Of a stretch of DNA of 64,000 bases, positions 38,501 to 47,938 are shown one piece after another. Source of the DNA: Labilibaculum filiforme (lineage in GTDB: Bacteria; Bacteroidota; Bacteroidia; Bacteroidales; Marinifilaceae); the NCBI RefSeq assembly GCF_002843315.1, contig NZ_MVDD01000004.1, positions 186,001-250,000 on the forward strand, given 5' to 3'. Each line of letters starts with the position of its first letter. Positions within the stretch are counted from its first letter, which is position 1. The position numbers and the translations under genes were made by a program. The notes under the pieces were generated by a model, which had not been told where the DNA came from, did not search any database, and saw only the letters and a list, made by a program, of their open reading frames with translations.

Positions 38501-39043
38501 GATTCCATCCAAAATCTCAAAATTGATCGTTTTATCGCTTAAATTCGCAACCCTTGATTTCTTTACCAAACCAAATTTTTCACTGTTACTCCAGCTGTAT
38601 TGAAAACTCAATCCCAAATCGAAATTTACCTCTTCGAATACCAGCTTATTGCCATAAATACTTTTGTATAAATTTCTTTCTATTTTATAAATATGTAGTT
38701 GATCTTTTGAGAAGGGTTGCCATAGTAAAGCTTTTTCAGCCTTTTCTACCAGTAGAATTGTTTTGCTACCCGTTTTATCTATATAATCGTGAATTTTATC
38801 AACGGTATAATAAGGGAACAATGCATTATTTCTGTCTTTTCTTCCTGCCGACAAAGAACCATTGCTCGATATGAACATCCAGTGATCGGAATCACTAACT
38901 ATACTCATAAAGAAGTCTGACATTTGATCAGAATTGCTGATCTTGTAAAACTTTTCATTGTGTAGCTCTACGAATTTTCCCTCCACTTCAGCCTCGCTGT
39001 AATTCAAACTCGTGTCTCCCAAATAAATGTTATTCTTCTTCAT
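35585..39043 (-). CDS. Beta-1,3-oligoglucan phosphorylase, GH149/GH161-like
   Basis: A 1152-residue cytoplasmic protein (no signal peptide). Its length and features match GH149/GH161, the beta-1,3-glucan phosphorylases related to GH94: AGRKDRNNALFPYYTVDKIHDY (66-87) opens the substrate region, GDPSRPWNQF and NYQGNWRDIFQNWEALG lie at 442-482, the likely catalytic Asp is Asp654 in RPEWNDANNALVG, and PSHAGAQQPGMTGQ near 1030 is a phosphate-site candidate. The enzyme releases glucose 1-phosphate from laminarioligosaccharides by phosphorolysis, saving one ATP per bond. The family (149 or 161) cannot be separated by eye. The surrounding GH16, GH17, GH30 and sugar symporters support this role. A strong hairpin precedes GH17. 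Confidence 0.84.
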   Translation of the reverse strand: MKKNNIYLGDTSLNYSEAEVEGKFVELHNEKFYKISNSDQMSDFFMSIVSDSDHWMFISSNGSLSAGRKDRNNALFPYYTVDKIHDYIDKTGSKTILLVEKAEKALLWQPFSKDQLHIYKIERNLYKSIYGNKLVFEEVNFDLGLSFQYSWSNSEKFGLVKKSRVANLSDKTINFEILDGIENILPCGIDYNFQNEYSNLLDAYKKSELLAESGLGLYLLSSIPVDRAEPSESLNATTVWSYGLEDKKILLSCRQWDRFKAGFPVEAEFDVRATRGAYILNAELELDAKASREWIIVAEVNQTSASVANLNHFIKTTKNIFELVANDIDLGTKNLIQIVADADGLQMGNDDLAYARHFANTLFNVMRGGIFADNYSVETTDFILFVQQTNKLVAKELEAWLSELPATITYTELNKLAEKTGNVDLIRISYEYLPLTFSRRHGDPSRPWNQFSIETKNEDGSPKLNYQGNWRDIFQNWEALGLSYPEFIEGMIGKFLNASTADGYNPYRITREGIDWECPDPHDPWAYIGYWGDHQIIYLQKFLELSNEHHPQKLDELLSKENFVYANVPYRIKSYQDIVKNPQDTIEFDFALNDQIKEMVKQIGADARLLKNGKDGLYQVNLTEKILVTLLTKLSNFIPEAGIWLNTQRPEWNDANNALVGNGVSMVTLCYLRRFLKFWSEKFASVSVQEISISEEVKLLLENIYDLFKYNSSLLESGFTNEDRRRFADILGEAGSKYRNGIYKNSFSGLKKTVKVSDLCKFTDLALVYMDQSIKANKREDGLYHAYNLISFSDKSISVRYLYQMLEGQVAVLSSAYLNPQESLDILDALKASALFREDQYSYFLYPNRQLPLFAEKNNIPGKQVKESKLLSQLIADQNSSILNVDDLGAYHFNGSFRNAGILESAINKLNSDQYGELVEKEKEKVLGIFEEMFDHQSFTGRSGTFYGFEGLGSIYWHMVSKLLLATQESYFNAVATGADPVLIGKIKDHYYEIKAGIGLYKSPKLYGAFPTDAYSHTPSHAGAQQPGMTGQVKEDFISRILELGVHVKNGQIVFSTSLFNDQEMLNHEEKFVYYDIANEKKQIEMHAGQLGFTYCKVPVIYTSAEKSQIEITFKNGETKVIPNNTIDRETSASIFNRNGKVERIDFSIERK

Positions 39044-39138
39044 TTTTAATCTTAATTGATTCTACTTCAATTACTTATTCTGTAAAAACTTATGACTCTA
39101 TATTGTAATTCTAAAAGGAATTTAATTTCTTTCTGCTA

Positions 39139-39160
39139 CTTATTCTTTCACCAGAATAAG
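39139..39160 (-). terminator. Small hairpin after the first GH16 gene
   Basis: CTTATTCT and AGAATAAG around a 6-base loop. It lies between GH16 (39185) and the phosphorylase start; T tail is poor, so it is a weak terminator or processing site. Confidence 0.5.
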
Positions 39161-39184
39161 CTCTAATTTGAATAACAGGTGAAA

Positions 39185-40024
39185 TTATTTTTTCTGATAA
39201 ATTCTCACATAATCTACTTGCATTGTTTGTGGAAACATCTGCTCATCAATTCCCTTTTCACTTCCCCACGCACCGCCAATAGCAAGATTAAGAATTAGAT
39301 AGAACGGCTTTACATAAGGCCATTTTGACTCTCCTAAACCTTCATTTTTATATTCGAAAAAAAGTTGATCATCAACAAAAGCTCTCATTACTTCAGGAGT
39401 CCATTCCCATGCGTAGGTATGGAATCTTTCATCTACATCGGCAATCTTGATTGTATTGGTTTGTTGCGTTCCAATTTGCCATTGATAATCGGTAGAATGC
39501 GCCGAAGCATGAATTGTTCCTAAATTATGTCCTACATGCTCCATGATGTCAATTTCACCAATCGCTGGCCAGTTTCCATCTTTAAAAGTCCAATCTTTTG
39601 GCATCATCCATATTGCAGACCAAGTACCTCTTCCCTTTGGCAACTTAGCACTAACTTCAATTTTTCCGCACAACCAAGTCTCTTTGGAATTTAAACGAGC
39701 CGAAGTATAATCTTTGCCCTCAACTTGTTCTTTTAGTGCATGAATTGCAAGAACTCCATTTTCGACCCAAGCATTTTCTTTCTTCGCGATCGTATAATAT
39801 TGCGCCTCGTTATTTCCCCATCCATCCGCATTACCAGCTGTATCGTAAAGCCATTTGGTAGAATCGGGTAAACCTGTATAGTCGAATTCGTCGCTCCACA
39901 CCAATTGATAGGTATCATCGGTAGTAACTATTTCATTTTTCGAACTAGAATCGGATTTTTTCCAATTACAGCTAGCTAATAGAAATAAAATTCCTGTTAG
40001 TATAATTGTATTTTTTAGAAGCAT
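39185..40024 (-). CDS. GH16 beta-1,3-glucanase (laminarinase) lipoprotein
   Basis: A 279-residue lipoprotein (lipobox LLASC, Cys19). The GH16 domain covers 40-279: LVWSDEFDYTGLPDSTKWLYD, GWGNNEAQYYT, and the catalytic EIDIMEHVGH with Glu157, Asp159 and Glu162. The EIDIMEH arrangement (E-x-D-x-x-E) is that of laminarinases and mixed-linkage glucanases. It begins 27 bases after the second GH16 gene ends, so both are in one transcript. As a surface lipoprotein it would cut long beta-1,3-glucan before import. Length is minimal for a catalytic domain without binding modules. Confidence 0.94.
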   Translation of the reverse strand: MLLKNTIILTGILFLLASCNWKKSDSSSKNEIVTTDDTYQLVWSDEFDYTGLPDSTKWLYDTAGNADGWGNNEAQYYTIAKKENAWVENGVLAIHALKEQVEGKDYTSARLNSKETWLCGKIEVSAKLPKGRGTWSAIWMMPKDWTFKDGNWPAIGEIDIMEHVGHNLGTIHASAHSTDYQWQIGTQQTNTIKIADVDERFHTYAWEWTPEVMRAFVDDQLFFEYKNEGLGESKWPYVKPFYLILNLAIGGAWGSEKGIDEQMFPQTMQVDYVRIYQKK

Positions 40025-40051
40025 GATATCTGTTATTTTTTATTATTCGAC

Positions 40052-41392
40052 TTATTGATATACTCTCACATAATCCACTTGCATGCTTTGCGGGAAGATG
40101 GTATTATCGATTCCCTGAGCACCTCCCCAATTACCACCAACAGCAACATTTAAAATGAAGAACTGAGCTTTATCGAATGGCCAATTGCTCGCCGTTTTTG
40201 TGGCTGGAGCATAAGTATGCGTTATATTTTCAGGTGTATCGATATAAAAATTTAACTCATCCTCGTCCCATAAAAGACCGTAGATATGAAATTCTTCTTC
40301 GGCTGATTCTAAAGTTTTACTACTTCCATCGCCGTTTGCTCCTGAACCTGCAGTTGTGTGTACTGTTGCATGCACTTTATCTGGTTCATAACCTACGTAT
40401 TCCATGATATCTATTTCGCCACATGCAGGCCAACCTACCGAGCTTATATCTTCACCCAACATCCATATTGCAGGCCAAATTCCTGTTCCAGAAGGTAATT
40501 TGGCGCGTATTTCCATTCGTCCGTAAGTAAACGACTGTTTCCCTTTAGAAATCATTCGTGTAGAAGTGTAAGACCCTGCTACTTTACTATCATTTACTTT
40601 TTTGGCAGTAATCACCAATTTACCATCTGCAATTGTGGCATTATCGCCATTGGTGTAATTTTGTAATTCGTTATTGCCCCATCCACCGGCACCGGTTTCA
40701 AATGTCCAATTGTCTGTATCTACAGATGTTCCATCAAACTCGTCCGCCCACACCAATGTCATATTATTCAAGTAATCCGGATCATCTTGAGTGATGCTTA
40801 TCTGTTTTGTGATAATTTTTTCGAAATCGCCATTATACACGTGTAACTCTACATCGTAAATGCCTGATTTGTGTAAATATATTTCCGTTTGATCGATATT
40901 ATCGCCAGTAATTTCCTGATCGTTATATTCCCATGAAATACGATCATAATCGCCTGTTGTAGTATTTGTTAGCGTAACAAAATTAGGCTTGGATGCATTG
41001 ATAGAATAGGTAAAATCAGCAACAAAAACATCGTTTTGAATACTTACGGTTTTTGTTATTACCTTATTATTCGACAACTCATTATCAAGTCCCCAAAGCG
41101 TTAACTGAACTTGATAGTCTCCTTTTTCCGAGTAGAAAACGGTGTAATCTTTTGTATTTGCACGTTCTTTTTCAGAAAACTCTCCGTTTCCAAAATCCCA
41201 CTGCATAAATAAATAAGCTCCTGTACTAGTATTAGAAAATACAATTTTATTTGCATCGTTCACATCTTCAGAAAATGTAAAATCGGGAGCATAAGATTCC
41301 TCATCATCGCTCTTGCTACAGGACAAAAATACAGATACAATAAGTAGCGTAAATACTAATTTAACAGGTGTAAGCAAACGAGATATTTTCAT
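40052..41392 (-). CDS. GH16 beta-1,3-glucanase with two PKD-like domains, lipoprotein
   Basis: A 446-residue lipoprotein (lipobox FLSC, Cys25). Two PKD-like beta-sandwich domains (about 35-120 and 125-205) precede the GH16 domain (about 208-446), which has LVWADEFDGTSVDTDNWT, GWGNNELQNYTNG and the catalytic CGEIDIMEYVG (Glu326, Asp328, Glu331). The PKD domains probably extend the enzyme from the membrane or bind glycan. It lies next to a single-domain GH16, suggesting complementary specificities (long or branched versus short chains). The gene is separated from the surface-binding protein gene by a strong hairpin. Confidence 0.94.
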   Translation of the reverse strand: MKISRLLTPVKLVFTLLIVSVFLSCSKSDDEESYAPDFTFSEDVNDANKIVFSNTSTGAYLFMQWDFGNGEFSEKERANTKDYTVFYSEKGDYQVQLTLWGLDNELSNNKVITKTVSIQNDVFVADFTYSINASKPNFVTLTNTTTGDYDRISWEYNDQEITGDNIDQTEIYLHKSGIYDVELHVYNGDFEKIITKQISITQDDPDYLNNMTLVWADEFDGTSVDTDNWTFETGAGGWGNNELQNYTNGDNATIADGKLVITAKKVNDSKVAGSYTSTRMISKGKQSFTYGRMEIRAKLPSGTGIWPAIWMLGEDISSVGWPACGEIDIMEYVGYEPDKVHATVHTTAGSGANGDGSSKTLESAEEEFHIYGLLWDEDELNFYIDTPENITHTYAPATKTASNWPFDKAQFFILNVAVGGNWGGAQGIDNTIFPQSMQVDYVRVYQ

Positions 41393-41477
41393 GAGGATTT
41401 GATTTCAAAAAAACCAACTATTTACTTAGTAAAGTGGGTCGGTTTTTAGTTTTAATAAAATAACAAGTGATAAATTT

Positions 41478-41502
41478 GCCGGAGCACACCAAGTGCTCCG
41501 GC
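41478..41502 (-). terminator. Strong hairpin between the surface-binding protein and GH16
   Basis: GCCGGAGCAC and GTGCTCCGGC, 10 bp, 5-base loop, unusually GC-rich for this AT-rich window. T tail is short on the minus strand. It may attenuate expression between SusCD-related genes and enzymes. Confidence 0.76.
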
Positions 41503-41511
41503 AGAATTTAA

Positions 41512-42915
41512 TTAGGGTAGTAATTGAAAATTATCGATGTAGAATAATCCTGCATTACAGTGACCTTCTGCTCCCAATTGGATAACAATCTGGTCAAAAT
41601 CAATACGATCCGTTACATCGCTATAATCAAAAGTCAATTCAATCCATTGATTCAACTGATCATCCGTTAAAGTATGACTTCGAACTACTTGAGTTGTATA
41701 AGCATTTCCTTCCAAAGAACTGTTTTGAAGTTTTACATCTACCTGAGGCATTAGACTCCATTCAGTAAGCCAGTCATTTCCAGGATTACATTGAGTATCA
41801 TAATCGTTATAAGAAGGAATAAATACTTTCATGGTGAATGTATTTCGAACCGATAAATCCATCTTATAATCCAATACGGTAAGAATATTTTCCCAAGAAC
41901 CATCTCCTTTTTGATATTTCGCCACTTTCTCTGATGAATTTACATCTGATGGAGCAAAATTGTCAATCATATCAAAACCTTTAATGTCTTTAGTTTCCCA
42001 AACCACATTACCATTTCCTTCAAAATCATCTGAGATATCATTACTCTCCAACTCTTTTACTACTGGAGCTGGTTCTGGAGTTAACTTATCAACTGGTCTG
42101 AATCTTGTGAACCAATAAAAACTACCTTTAGAATCCCAAAATACTACCTCCAATAAATCCTCGGTAAGTGTTGTAATTTGATATTCGGAAGCTCCTGCAT
42201 AGTATCCTAAGAAACCACCACCAGTTACTGTAAGCATTTCACCTGCCACAGTACAAACAAAATCACCACCCTCAAAAGGCATAATAAAATCACTACCTGA
42301 AGGTTCTTCGTTACCAGCAGTAGTTCCTAAATCGGAAGCCCAAGAACCATTGGCATAAACTAAACCGTTAGTCACTTGATTTACGGTTAAACCGGATGCT
42401 CCAATACTAAAAGTAAATCTGTCATCATACAAATTTCTTTCTGCTTTATCATTTATAGCAGCACCATACCATTCAACAGGATTTGCAATGGTTGGTCCTA
42501 AGCCAAAATGAGCTTTAGAATAAGCATCAACAGCCCATGTTTGTGAACCACTTCCAATCAATTCATCGTAAGGATATCCCGAAAGAAAAGCAGGGTTATC
42601 AACAGTTGTTGTAATCTCATCTTCGACAACAGTAACACCTCCTTGAGAAATTACAGTTAATGTAACTGTATAAGTTCCCGCAAAAGTATATTGAGCAGTA
42701 ACCGAACTTCCTTTTTGTGTAACACCATTTCCCAAATCCCAAACTGAACTTACGCCTGGAGTATTGTTGTAAAGAGTGTACTCATTGGTTACATCGGTTG
42801 GAGTAAATCCCCAATCAATTTGATCTGCCATTAGTGTATCCGGAGTGCTGTATTCATCGGGAGAACAGGATACTACCACCACTAAAAGCAATATAAAATA
42901 GAATATTTTTTTCAT
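41512..42915 (-). CDS. SusE/SusF-position surface glycan-binding lipoprotein with PKD domain
   Basis: A 467-residue lipoprotein (lipobox VVVSC, Cys17). A PKD-like domain follows (about 40-105, SSVWDLGNGVTQKGSSVTAQYTFAGTYTVTL), then an all-beta region and a C-terminal galactose-binding-like sandwich (about 300-467). No catalytic motif was found. The gene is directly downstream of SusD in the place of SusE/F or a surface glycan-binding protein (SGBP), so it is expected to hold glucan on the cell surface for the SusCD importer. The short hairpin at 42963-42979 (AATCAC/GTGATT) separates it from SusD. Confidence 0.82.
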   Translation of the reverse strand: MKKIFYFILLLVVVVSCSPDEYSTPDTLMADQIDWGFTPTDVTNEYTLYNNTPGVSSVWDLGNGVTQKGSSVTAQYTFAGTYTVTLTVISQGGVTVVEDEITTTVDNPAFLSGYPYDELIGSGSQTWAVDAYSKAHFGLGPTIANPVEWYGAAINDKAERNLYDDRFTFSIGASGLTVNQVTNGLVYANGSWASDLGTTAGNEEPSGSDFIMPFEGGDFVCTVAGEMLTVTGGGFLGYYAGASEYQITTLTEDLLEVVFWDSKGSFYWFTRFRPVDKLTPEPAPVVKELESNDISDDFEGNGNVVWETKDIKGFDMIDNFAPSDVNSSEKVAKYQKGDGSWENILTVLDYKMDLSVRNTFTMKVFIPSYNDYDTQCNPGNDWLTEWSLMPQVDVKLQNSSLEGNAYTTQVVRSHTLTDDQLNQWIELTFDYSDVTDRIDFDQIVIQLGAEGHCNAGLFYIDNFQLLP

Positions 42916-42993
42916 AGGTTTTTTTATTTTAAATATTTGCCATATAAGTCTTGAAATGAATCAATCACAGGAAGTGATTTAATTTCTAACCTA

Positions 42994-44556
42994 TTAATAA
43001 CCATCATTTTGCTCTAATTTATAATTCGATAGTGCAATTTCGGTAGAAGGAATTGGCCAAAATCCTCTGGCTGCAGAATTCACAGCAGAATCGTAAATAC
43101 CACCCAAATTGGTTGCATTAACAGCACTTTCAAGAACTGGCATTCCTTGACGAAGCAGATCCCAATATCTGATTCCTTCATAAGCAAATTCTAATTTCCT
43201 TTCTGTAAAAATTTGTGCTAAAGTAACTGCACTTACTGGAGAATAAGATTCAAAAGCACGAGCTCTCACCTTATTGTAATGTATTGCAGCAATAGCGTTT
43301 GATCCGATATGAAATTCCAATTCGGCAGCCATCAATAATACATCTGCATAACGTATTGCAATGTAATTTTGAGGAAAATTAAGATTTGGATTCCCGACTT
43401 CTGGCACTTGACTTTTTAGTCCTGCATACTTTTTATTTAAGAAACCAGTATACTGATCTCCCTCTTCAAAATTTCCATCACCCAATTCTTCTACCAAATT
43501 GATTATAGTGAAGTCACGTCGGAGATCACCATCTTCGTAAGCATCGTAAAGTTGCTGCGTTGCAGGAGAAAAACACCATGATGAATAATACTCTGAATCT
43601 GATGTTGTTCCTCTAGGACCAACGAATACAACCATTTTATTCCCGATATCATATGGTGCACTCCACCATTGTTCTCCTTCACCTTGATTTGAAAATTGAA
43701 CTTCAAAAATTCCTTCGATCGAATTTTCTACCCACGAATTGGTAAATTCTGAATGTCCCCAAAGATTTCCGAAATCGGGTAACAGATCGGCACCACTATC
43801 AGAAATTATCTCATTTAAATAAGTTAAAACCTCAGCACCAGTTACATCACCAGGCATGGTTGAACTTGCATTTTTAGTTCCATATACACCATCGTAAAAA
43901 AGGTACATTCTGGCTAATAATGCTCTAGGAGCCCATTCGGTAATTCTTCCTTTTTCGTCGTTACTGTAGGTAACATCTTTTAAATAGCTAATTGAAGATT
44001 CTAAATCGCTTGCTATCAGCTCATAAACCTCATCAACAGGAGCTGCTGCTTGTGAATATTCAGATGTTGTCAAAGTTTTTGTTATCAAAGGGATATTTTC
44101 GAAAAGACGAACTAAATTAGAATAGTAATACGCTCTTAAAAAATATGCTTCTCCTTTAAACTGTGTTTTTAATTCTTCAGTCATTTCAGAATCGTCTACT
44201 TTTTCCAAAAAAACGTTCGCTGCGTAAACACCAGCATATTGATCGTCCCACATAGTACTCCACATACCTTCTGAAGCGGTTGTAGTTCCACGGTCTGCTT
44301 TTTTTACATCAACACCATCGGTTGCTGAACCTCCTCCACCATAAGAGTCATCGGATACAACATCTAAAGTTAATTGAACTGTTGAACCCCAGTTTCGTTG
44401 AAGAGGTTCGTAAACCGCGATTAATGCTCTATACATATCGTCTTCGGTACGATAGAAGCTTTCCTCGGTTTGCTCTGTTACCGGACTTTTCTCAAGATAG
44501 TCGTCACAGCCCATGAAAGTAACAGCAAAAAGAAGTATATAAATTATCTTTTTCAT
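42994..44556 (-). CDS. SusD-like outer-membrane glycan-binding lipoprotein
   Basis: A 520-residue SusD/RagB family lipoprotein (lipobox FMGC, Cys17). The N-terminus CDDYLEKSPVTEQTEESFYRTEDDMYRALIAVYEPL is typical, as are TPR-like helices near 130-220 (AYFLRAYYYSNLVRLFE) and the C-terminal NFPQNYIAIRYADVLLMAAELE and RRLEFAYEGIRYWDLLRQG-like segment. SusD caps the SusC pore and binds the incoming glycan. It follows SusC with a 27-base gap; together they form the importer of this PUL. Confidence 0.97.
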   Translation of the reverse strand: MKKIIYILLFAVTFMGCDDYLEKSPVTEQTEESFYRTEDDMYRALIAVYEPLQRNWGSTVQLTLDVVSDDSYGGGGSATDGVDVKKADRGTTTASEGMWSTMWDDQYAGVYAANVFLEKVDDSEMTEELKTQFKGEAYFLRAYYYSNLVRLFENIPLITKTLTTSEYSQAAAPVDEVYELIASDLESSISYLKDVTYSNDEKGRITEWAPRALLARMYLFYDGVYGTKNASSTMPGDVTGAEVLTYLNEIISDSGADLLPDFGNLWGHSEFTNSWVENSIEGIFEVQFSNQGEGEQWWSAPYDIGNKMVVFVGPRGTTSDSEYYSSWCFSPATQQLYDAYEDGDLRRDFTIINLVEELGDGNFEEGDQYTGFLNKKYAGLKSQVPEVGNPNLNFPQNYIAIRYADVLLMAAELEFHIGSNAIAAIHYNKVRARAFESYSPVSAVTLAQIFTERKLEFAYEGIRYWDLLRQGMPVLESAVNATNLGGIYDSAVNSAARGFWPIPSTEIALSNYKLEQNDGY

Positions 44557-44583
44557 TGTTTTTGTTTTATCTGTTAAAAAATC

Positions 44584-47500
44584 TTAGAAAGTAATATTAG
44601 CACCAATAGTATAAACTCGCGCTTGAGGGTAAATTCCTTGATCGATACCTGTATAGAATACATTATCGGAATTTCCAATCTCAGGTTCTAATCCAGAATA
44701 CTTTGTGAAAGTCAATAAATTATCACCCGACACATAAATTCTAAATTTCTCTATATGAAGTTTATCCAAAACTGATTTTGGTAAAGTGTAACCAATTTGT
44801 AGATTCTTAAGTCTCAAATAATCAGCATCCTCAACCATGTAATCGGAAAAATTACCATTATTGTTGTTACTATCACTCCAAGATACCTTAGGGGTTGAAT
44901 TCGAAGACCCTTCACCTGTCCATCGGTCTAAAATAGATGTTTGATAGTTTGCATTAGGAAGATCGTAACGACGAGTTGCATCAACAATTTGGTTTCCTAC
45001 TACACCGTACCAGAACATACTTAAATCGAAATTTTTATAAGAGAAGTTCAAATTTAAACCTACCGTAAAATCAGGATGTGGATCTCCTAAGTTAATTCTA
45101 TCGGCATCGTCCATTACTCCATCCTTATTCTGATCTACATAAATTAAATCACCAGGAGTTGCATTTGGTTGATGAGATCCATCGGTACTAATTTGTGCTT
45201 GATTTTGATAAATTCCGGCAGTTTCCCATCCCCAGAAATATCCAATAGGCTCCCCTTCTTTAGCAATGGTTAGATTTTTCATTCCTGAAGGACCAACATT
45301 TACATCCCCGTAAATAATACCTTCATCGTTATTAATCTTAGTCATCTCATTTTTATTTGCTGAGAAATTAAGAGTAGCACCGTAGGTAAAATCGTTGTAA
45401 TTACCATTGTATCCTACTAATGCTTCGAAACCTTTGTTTTGTACAGTACCACCGTTAACAGTAGGAGCACTATTTCCAACGTATCCAGGAATTGGAGCAT
45501 CAATCAAAAGATCTTTTGTTTTCTTGTCGTAATAATCCAAATTCATATAGAAATTTGAACCTAATCTTAGATCAATACCTATATCGGTTTGTTCCGAAGT
45601 TTCCCATTTTAGATCAGGATTCGCAATTTTTGATGGCGAAGAACCATTTACAACAGTACCAGCATTAAAACTATAATTGTGATTATTAGCAATGGAAGAA
45701 AGGTATCTGAAATTTCCAATATTTTCGTTTCCATTTTGTCCCCAACTAACTCTTAACTTAAGAAAAGTAACCGGACCTAAATTATCCTTTAAAAAATCTT
45801 CTTCGGATGCGATCCATCCTGTAGAAACAGAAGGGAAAACAGCGTAACGATCATTTGGTCCGAAACGAGATGACCCATCACGACGAACCGTTACAGATGC
45901 CATGTATCGATCTTTAAAGCTATAATTTGCACGACCAAACAAGGATAATAGAGAATTAGAACTATAAGTACCTCCTGCAGATTTACTTTCAATGTTACCC
46001 ACATTATCAATGTAAGCATAATCAATTCCATCAATAATCAATTCGCTACCACTACCACTTAAGTTCTCATAGTTGCTTGTCATTGCAGTTGTTCCGGCAA
46101 TTACATCTAATTCATGCTCTCCGAAAGTGTTGTTGTAATTAATTGTTGTTTCCCAGTTTGTACTGTACCAACTATTCATGGTTTTACTCACCTTTGTTGT
46201 ACTATTCTGAGTAATTGTACTTAGAGCATATACCGGAGTATAAACATCGTGCCATTGATAGGCATAATCAATACCTAAGGAAGTTTTCACTTTTACGTGA
46301 TCAATTACTTTGTATTCTGCGTACAAATTACCAACAATTTTATCTGTTTTGTATTCGTCATTCAGGTAATACATTCCAGCAACTGGATTTACGATTTCCT
46401 GCATGTTACGTATTGGCCACGAAAATTCACCATCTGCATCCTTCACAGTAGTAATAGGATCGATATTAATTGCACGAGCCAAAGGAGAATTGTATACACT
46501 ATTAGGATCAACTCCTTGCGAAGTAAAGTGAGAATACACCATCGATGTACCAACTTTTAACTTTTTATCATAGGAAGTATAATCCCCTTTTACTCTAAAG
46601 TTAATACGCTCATATTCCGATTTATCCTCAGAAACGATACCATCCTGACTAAAATAAGATAGTGCAGTAGAATATAATATTTTCTCGGTACCACCGTTTA
46701 ACGAAAGCGTATGACTTTGAATTGGTGCATTTTTACGGAAAATTTCTTCTTGCCAATCTGTTCCTGAACCTATACCAGCAATTTCAGAATCCTGAATCCA
46801 ATCAGCAGAGGTATTATCCTTTCCTGCATTCAATAAAGATTCATTAATAATCATAGCATAATCCTGTGCATTTAAAAGATCCATTTGTCTCCATGCATTT
46901 TGAATACCATAATAACCATCGTAAGAAAGTTTTGCAGCACCTTGAGTTCCTTGTTTTGTGGTGATAATAACAACACCATTTGCTCCCCTAGCACCATAAA
47001 TAGCAGAAGCAGAAGCATCTTTCAATACCTCCATGCTACCAATATCGGTAGAAGATAAGTAGGAAATATCGCCTACAGGATTGCCATCGATAATATAAAG
47101 TGGCTGTGAATTTCCGGTAGTACCAATTCCACGAATATTAACCGATAAACCAGCACCTGGCTGACCTGAATTCGATGTTACTTGTACACCAGAAACTTGT
47201 CCTTGCAATGCTTGTTCGGCACGTTGAATCGGCATTTTTTGAATATCCTCTGCTTTAACCGATGAAATAGAACCAGTTACGGAACTTTTTTTCTGAACAC
47301 CATATCCAATAACAATGACCTCATCTAAGCCCATATTATCGGTGACCATTATAACATTGATCACATCTTGTGTTCCTACAACAATTTCTTGGGTTGAAAA
47401 CCCAACCATAGAAAACACAATAATATCTTCTTCACCAAGTTCTAAGGAATAGTTTCCATCAAAATCAGTAGAAGTTCCAATAGTTGTTCCTTTTACCACT

Positions 47501-47625
47501 ACCGAGGCAAATGGTATGGGTGTACCATCCTCTGCCGAGGAAACGGCACCAGTCACAACATGCCCTTGCGCGAACGTTGTCATGCAAAAGAATGTGAGAA
47601 ATAAAAACAAGACTGTTTTTTTCAT
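44584..47625 (-). CDS. SusC-like TonB-dependent glycan importer
   Basis: A 1013-residue SusC/RagA protein. The signal peptide (1-19) precedes a carboxypeptidase-regulatory-like domain (about 22-100, VVTGAVSSAEDGTPIPFASVVVKGTTIGTSTD), a plug domain with the SusC signature GVQVTSNSGQPGAGLSVNIRGIG (about 145-170) and a 22-strand barrel ending RVYTIGANITF. It is the first gene of the PUL transcript, and with SusD forms the outer-membrane uptake complex. A leader of about 250 bases lies upstream, ending at the terminator of the regulator gene. The ligand is inferred as a beta-1,3-glucan from the neighbouring enzymes. Confidence 0.97.
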   Translation of the reverse strand: MKKTVLFLFLTFFCMTTFAQGHVVTGAVSSAEDGTPIPFASVVVKGTTIGTSTDFDGNYSLELGEEDIIVFSMVGFSTQEIVVGTQDVINVIMVTDNMGLDEVIVIGYGVQKKSSVTGSISSVKAEDIQKMPIQRAEQALQGQVSGVQVTSNSGQPGAGLSVNIRGIGTTGNSQPLYIIDGNPVGDISYLSSTDIGSMEVLKDASASAIYGARGANGVVIITTKQGTQGAAKLSYDGYYGIQNAWRQMDLLNAQDYAMIINESLLNAGKDNTSADWIQDSEIAGIGSGTDWQEEIFRKNAPIQSHTLSLNGGTEKILYSTALSYFSQDGIVSEDKSEYERINFRVKGDYTSYDKKLKVGTSMVYSHFTSQGVDPNSVYNSPLARAINIDPITTVKDADGEFSWPIRNMQEIVNPVAGMYYLNDEYKTDKIVGNLYAEYKVIDHVKVKTSLGIDYAYQWHDVYTPVYALSTITQNSTTKVSKTMNSWYSTNWETTINYNNTFGEHELDVIAGTTAMTSNYENLSGSGSELIIDGIDYAYIDNVGNIESKSAGGTYSSNSLLSLFGRANYSFKDRYMASVTVRRDGSSRFGPNDRYAVFPSVSTGWIASEEDFLKDNLGPVTFLKLRVSWGQNGNENIGNFRYLSSIANNHNYSFNAGTVVNGSSPSKIANPDLKWETSEQTDIGIDLRLGSNFYMNLDYYDKKTKDLLIDAPIPGYVGNSAPTVNGGTVQNKGFEALVGYNGNYNDFTYGATLNFSANKNEMTKINNDEGIIYGDVNVGPSGMKNLTIAKEGEPIGYFWGWETAGIYQNQAQISTDGSHQPNATPGDLIYVDQNKDGVMDDADRINLGDPHPDFTVGLNLNFSYKNFDLSMFWYGVVGNQIVDATRRYDLPNANYQTSILDRWTGEGSSNSTPKVSWSDSNNNNGNFSDYMVEDADYLRLKNLQIGYTLPKSVLDKLHIEKFRIYVSGDNLLTFTKYSGLEPEIGNSDNVFYTGIDQGIYPQARVYTIGANITF

Positions 47626-47938
47626 AAAATTAGTTAGTTAAGATTAGAATATTAATTCTGTGCGTTGCTTTCACAATCTACACCTACAACGATTGCAATG
47701 TACGACCAAGATCACTGCACCTCCTAAAAAACCAATACATCACAAACTCTACATACTAAAAACACCATTACATCATTACTACGTCAACTGCCTTTTTAAT
47801 ATTTATAACTACCTTATAATCTATATATTTAACTTACTTTAACATTTTTTCATTTTTTATACCGCCTACATCAAATAATGAAAAAAGGCTAATGATTTAC
47901 ACCATTAGCCTTTTTTAGATCAGAAAAAATACCCCTGA
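47626..47938 (-). other. SusC leader and regulator terminator region
   Basis: 313 bases. The left 250 hold the SusC promoter and leader, in which I find no exact TAnnTTTG on the minus strand; the right part is the terminator at 47881-47916. No ORF above 60 codons is believable. Confidence 0.65.
47881..47916 (-). terminator. Terminator of the PUL regulator gene
   Basis: AAAAAAGGCTAATG and CATTAGCCTTTTTT, a 14-bp near-perfect stem with an 8-base loop and T run on both strands, 22 bases after the regulator stop. Confidence 0.9.
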
